Shown piece after piece: positions 50,120-51,570 of a stretch of DNA of 51,570 nucleotides (positions are counted from its first letter, which is position 1; the number at the start of each line of letters is the position of its first letter). The translations under genes and the position numbers were made by a program. Origin of the DNA: Psychrobacter sp. JCM 18903 (GTDB lineage: Bacteria; Pseudomonadota; Gammaproteobacteria; Pseudomonadales; Moraxellaceae); assembly GCF_000586475.1 (NCBI RefSeq), contig NZ_BAWJ01000021.1, positions 1-51,570 on the forward strand, given 5' to 3'. The notes under the pieces are model-generated. The model made no database searches. It was not told where the DNA came from and was given only the letters and a program-made list of their open reading frames with translations.

Positions 50120-50588
50120 TAATCAATTCCTTAATTTACAATCTTATAATGTCAGTTTAAAGAATTTCAAACTTGACGCTTATGTTGCTAACTGCTGTAT
50201 ATAGCCGTTGCATATTACACATTCATTTAGTAATTCAAATATATATATTTAATATATCTAACATTTGATTAGTAGACAAAATAAAATCATGATAACCATT
50301 AAGAGACTATCATGATGGATTTGGATAAAGAGCTTTATAAGCTGACCTAAATCAGTGATAAAAATCTAAAGGGGAGAATACCAATTAAACAAGCGTTAGT
50401 TCAGTAGTCCATAGATTAAAATTCTAACAGACGGATGTTAGCAGGTGACTTTGTGCAACTATTGTATGGTTATTGTCAGATAGGAAAGTAGCATTATTTT
50501 CTACTTTCCCATCTCTAATTTTCCTATCTCTAATTCTTACACCAATGATGTCTCAACGAATTTTGTTCGTTTATATTTCATTAAAGTC
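50120..50588. other. Intergenic region between two exported-protein genes
   Basis: About 470 AT-rich bases, no gene seen. It has a nine-base inverted repeat (GGAAAGTAG at 50483, CTACTTTCC at 50501) followed by two imperfect copies of CCATCTCTAATT, downstream of the leftward gene at 50589. Without a T-run it is not a convincing terminator. Confidence 0.4.
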
Positions 50589-51428
50589 TTATTCAATAAC
50601 AATATACTTGCCAGTGTTTGGATCAACGACGCGTTGTTGAGTACTGCTATTAGGAACACGAATGACTGGGAAAGTTTGATTAATTTCAGTGTTGTCGATG
50701 ACATCCGCATCTGCTTCTTCACCAACGATTACAGTACGATTAGCCTCGTCTTCGATAGCAATGGCTGTACCTGACGCTGTGTTTACTCGCTTGATTTGAT
50801 CTTTTGGTACGATGATGACTTCTTTGACACTATATTTAGTAGGGCGGATAACACGTGTGGTTTCAACGATGACAGGCTCTACACGGCGATCTTCGATAAT
50901 CGCGAGTTGTGCTTCTGGTGCTGTAGCTTCTTTTGTTTCGCTCATAATAGGCGTTGGAAACTTGGCACCGAAGTGGTTATCACACTGCTGCATGCTTAAA
51001 CGTACTGGATTGCCAGCCTTGTCCATATAAACGTTGACAGGCATATCAGCGGCGATAGGGACGTATTTCCCAACCAATGCACCCGAAACACCATAGCGAC
51101 CATTTGACTGCCCAACTCCTAAATCACAAGCACCTGCTGAGTAATCACTGGCTGTTAAGTTGTTTGCATTGACCACTGTTTGAGGAATCATTACTTCAGA
51201 CAAACGCATTTTTTTGACAGTCGCTTCACCTGCTTGGCGCTTTGGGTTTTGATAAGTATAAGGGGTATAAAATTTGGCCGAACCATCTTTGACAGCGGTG
51301 ACACACTCCTCATAACTGTCATAGCCAACATTGCCGTGGCTATCGGTAGTCATAGCGGCGTTAGCAGAGCTTGCAAACATAGCAAGACTGGATATCATCA
51401 CGGCAGCGGTTAAAACATTCATTTTCAT
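50589..51428 (-). CDS. Exported protein of unknown function
   Basis: 279 residues. AAGGAAA lies 7 bases before the ATG at 51428. A signal peptide spans about 1-24 (ending ASSANAAMT). The mature part starts with a Tyr/Gly-rich segment GNVGYDSYEECVTAVKDG, then about 80 residues with KKMRLSEVMIPQTVVNANNL and SAGACDLGVGQSNGRYGVSG, a third Cys in MQQCDNHFG, and a second half rich in Val, Ile and Glu (VEPVIVETTRVIRPTKYSVKEVIIVPKDQIKR) that looks like beta strands. Three cysteines after the signal could allow one disulfide, fitting a periplasmic or surface location. No family recognised. Confidence 0.75.
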   Translation of the reverse strand: MKMNVLTAAVMISSLAMFASSANAAMTTDSHGNVGYDSYEECVTAVKDGSAKFYTPYTYQNPKRQAGEATVKKMRLSEVMIPQTVVNANNLTASDYSAGACDLGVGQSNGRYGVSGALVGKYVPIAADMPVNVYMDKAGNPVRLSMQQCDNHFGAKFPTPIMSETKEATAPEAQLAIIEDRRVEPVIVETTRVIRPTKYSVKEVIIVPKDQIKRVNTASGTAIAIEDEANRTVIVGEEADADVIDNTEINQTFPVIRVPNSSTQQRVVDPNTGKYIVIE

Positions 51429-51570
51429 TATTATTTCCTTTTAATTGGATGAGGGTCTATTGGTTTATTCCAAATTTATGATAAACAAGTAAAAATTAAT
51501 TTTTATTAATATGATTTTTATTGCACTAGAAAATTACTCTGACGCGTTTAAAGTCTAAATGAAATTTTAA

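Noticed and set aside
50483..50540. Inverted and short direct repeats as a terminator or CRISPR-like array
   Set aside because: Only one nine-base stem without a T-run and two imperfect 12-base units; no regular spacers.

Overview
This window is a chromosomal segment of a gammaproteobacterium, most likely Psychrobacter or a close Moraxellaceae relative. I infer this from the protein sequences (SdhC, SucA, SucB, OmpR, DsbA, RapZ), the gltA // sdhCDAB-sucAB-lpd-sucCD arrangement, an Acinetobacter-like sugar-precursor block (galE-galU-pgi-ugd-pgm) and the moderate-to-low GC. No rRNA, tRNA or CRISPR array was seen.

Layout. (1) 1-15.6 kb is a TCA-cycle supercluster: gltA on the minus strand, and divergently sdhC, sdhD, sdhA, sdhB, sucA, sucB, lpdA, sucC and sucD, closed by a strong terminator at 15.64 kb. 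Several gaps between these genes are unusually long. (2) 15.7-26.5 kb is a surface-polysaccharide island bracketed by two nearly identical galE genes in direct orientation. Inside are a very AT-rich plus-strand pair (a sulfotransferase-like coiled-coil protein and a three-module glycosyltransferase), a decayed IS5-family element, and a minus-strand set (KpsC-like protein, TviB-like nucleotide-sugar dehydrogenase, GT2 glycosyltransferase). (3) 26.6-32.2 kb holds precursor genes: galU, pgi, a Ugd-family protein that has lost its catalytic residues, and convergent manB/pgm. (4) 32.3-44.3 kb is housekeeping: mazG, a ComEA-like HhH protein, pcnB with a long disordered tail, folK, panB, panC, rapZ, yjgA/darP, dsbA, ubiG, gph, a YciK-like SDR and a YbiI-like zinc finger. 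(5) 44.4-51.5 kb has a CobW-family GTPase, ompR without envZ next to it, tex, and two exported proteins of unknown function.

How the genes fit together: citrate synthase, succinate dehydrogenase, the oxoglutarate dehydrogenase complex and succinyl-CoA synthetase cover a contiguous stretch of the TCA cycle. Pgi, ManB/Pgm, GalU, GalE and the TviB-like enzyme would supply UDP-hexoses and UDP-uronic acids to the glycosyltransferases of the island. FolK, PanB and PanC cover parts of folate and pantothenate synthesis.

A caution that affects the whole annotation: twelve genes (sdhD, sdhB, lpdA, sucC, galE copy 1, the large glycosyltransferase, tviB, pgi, the ugd-like gene, manB, folK, tex) carry frame breaks. 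Nearly all are repaired by adding back one base, usually in a short run of identical bases. Because the set includes essential core genes, I read these as sequencing deletions rather than pseudogenes and annotate the full-length genes, giving the break positions.

The most interesting biology is the galE-bracketed polysaccharide island, with its three-module glycosyltransferase and sulfotransferase-like partner, and the Ugd pseudoenzyme.
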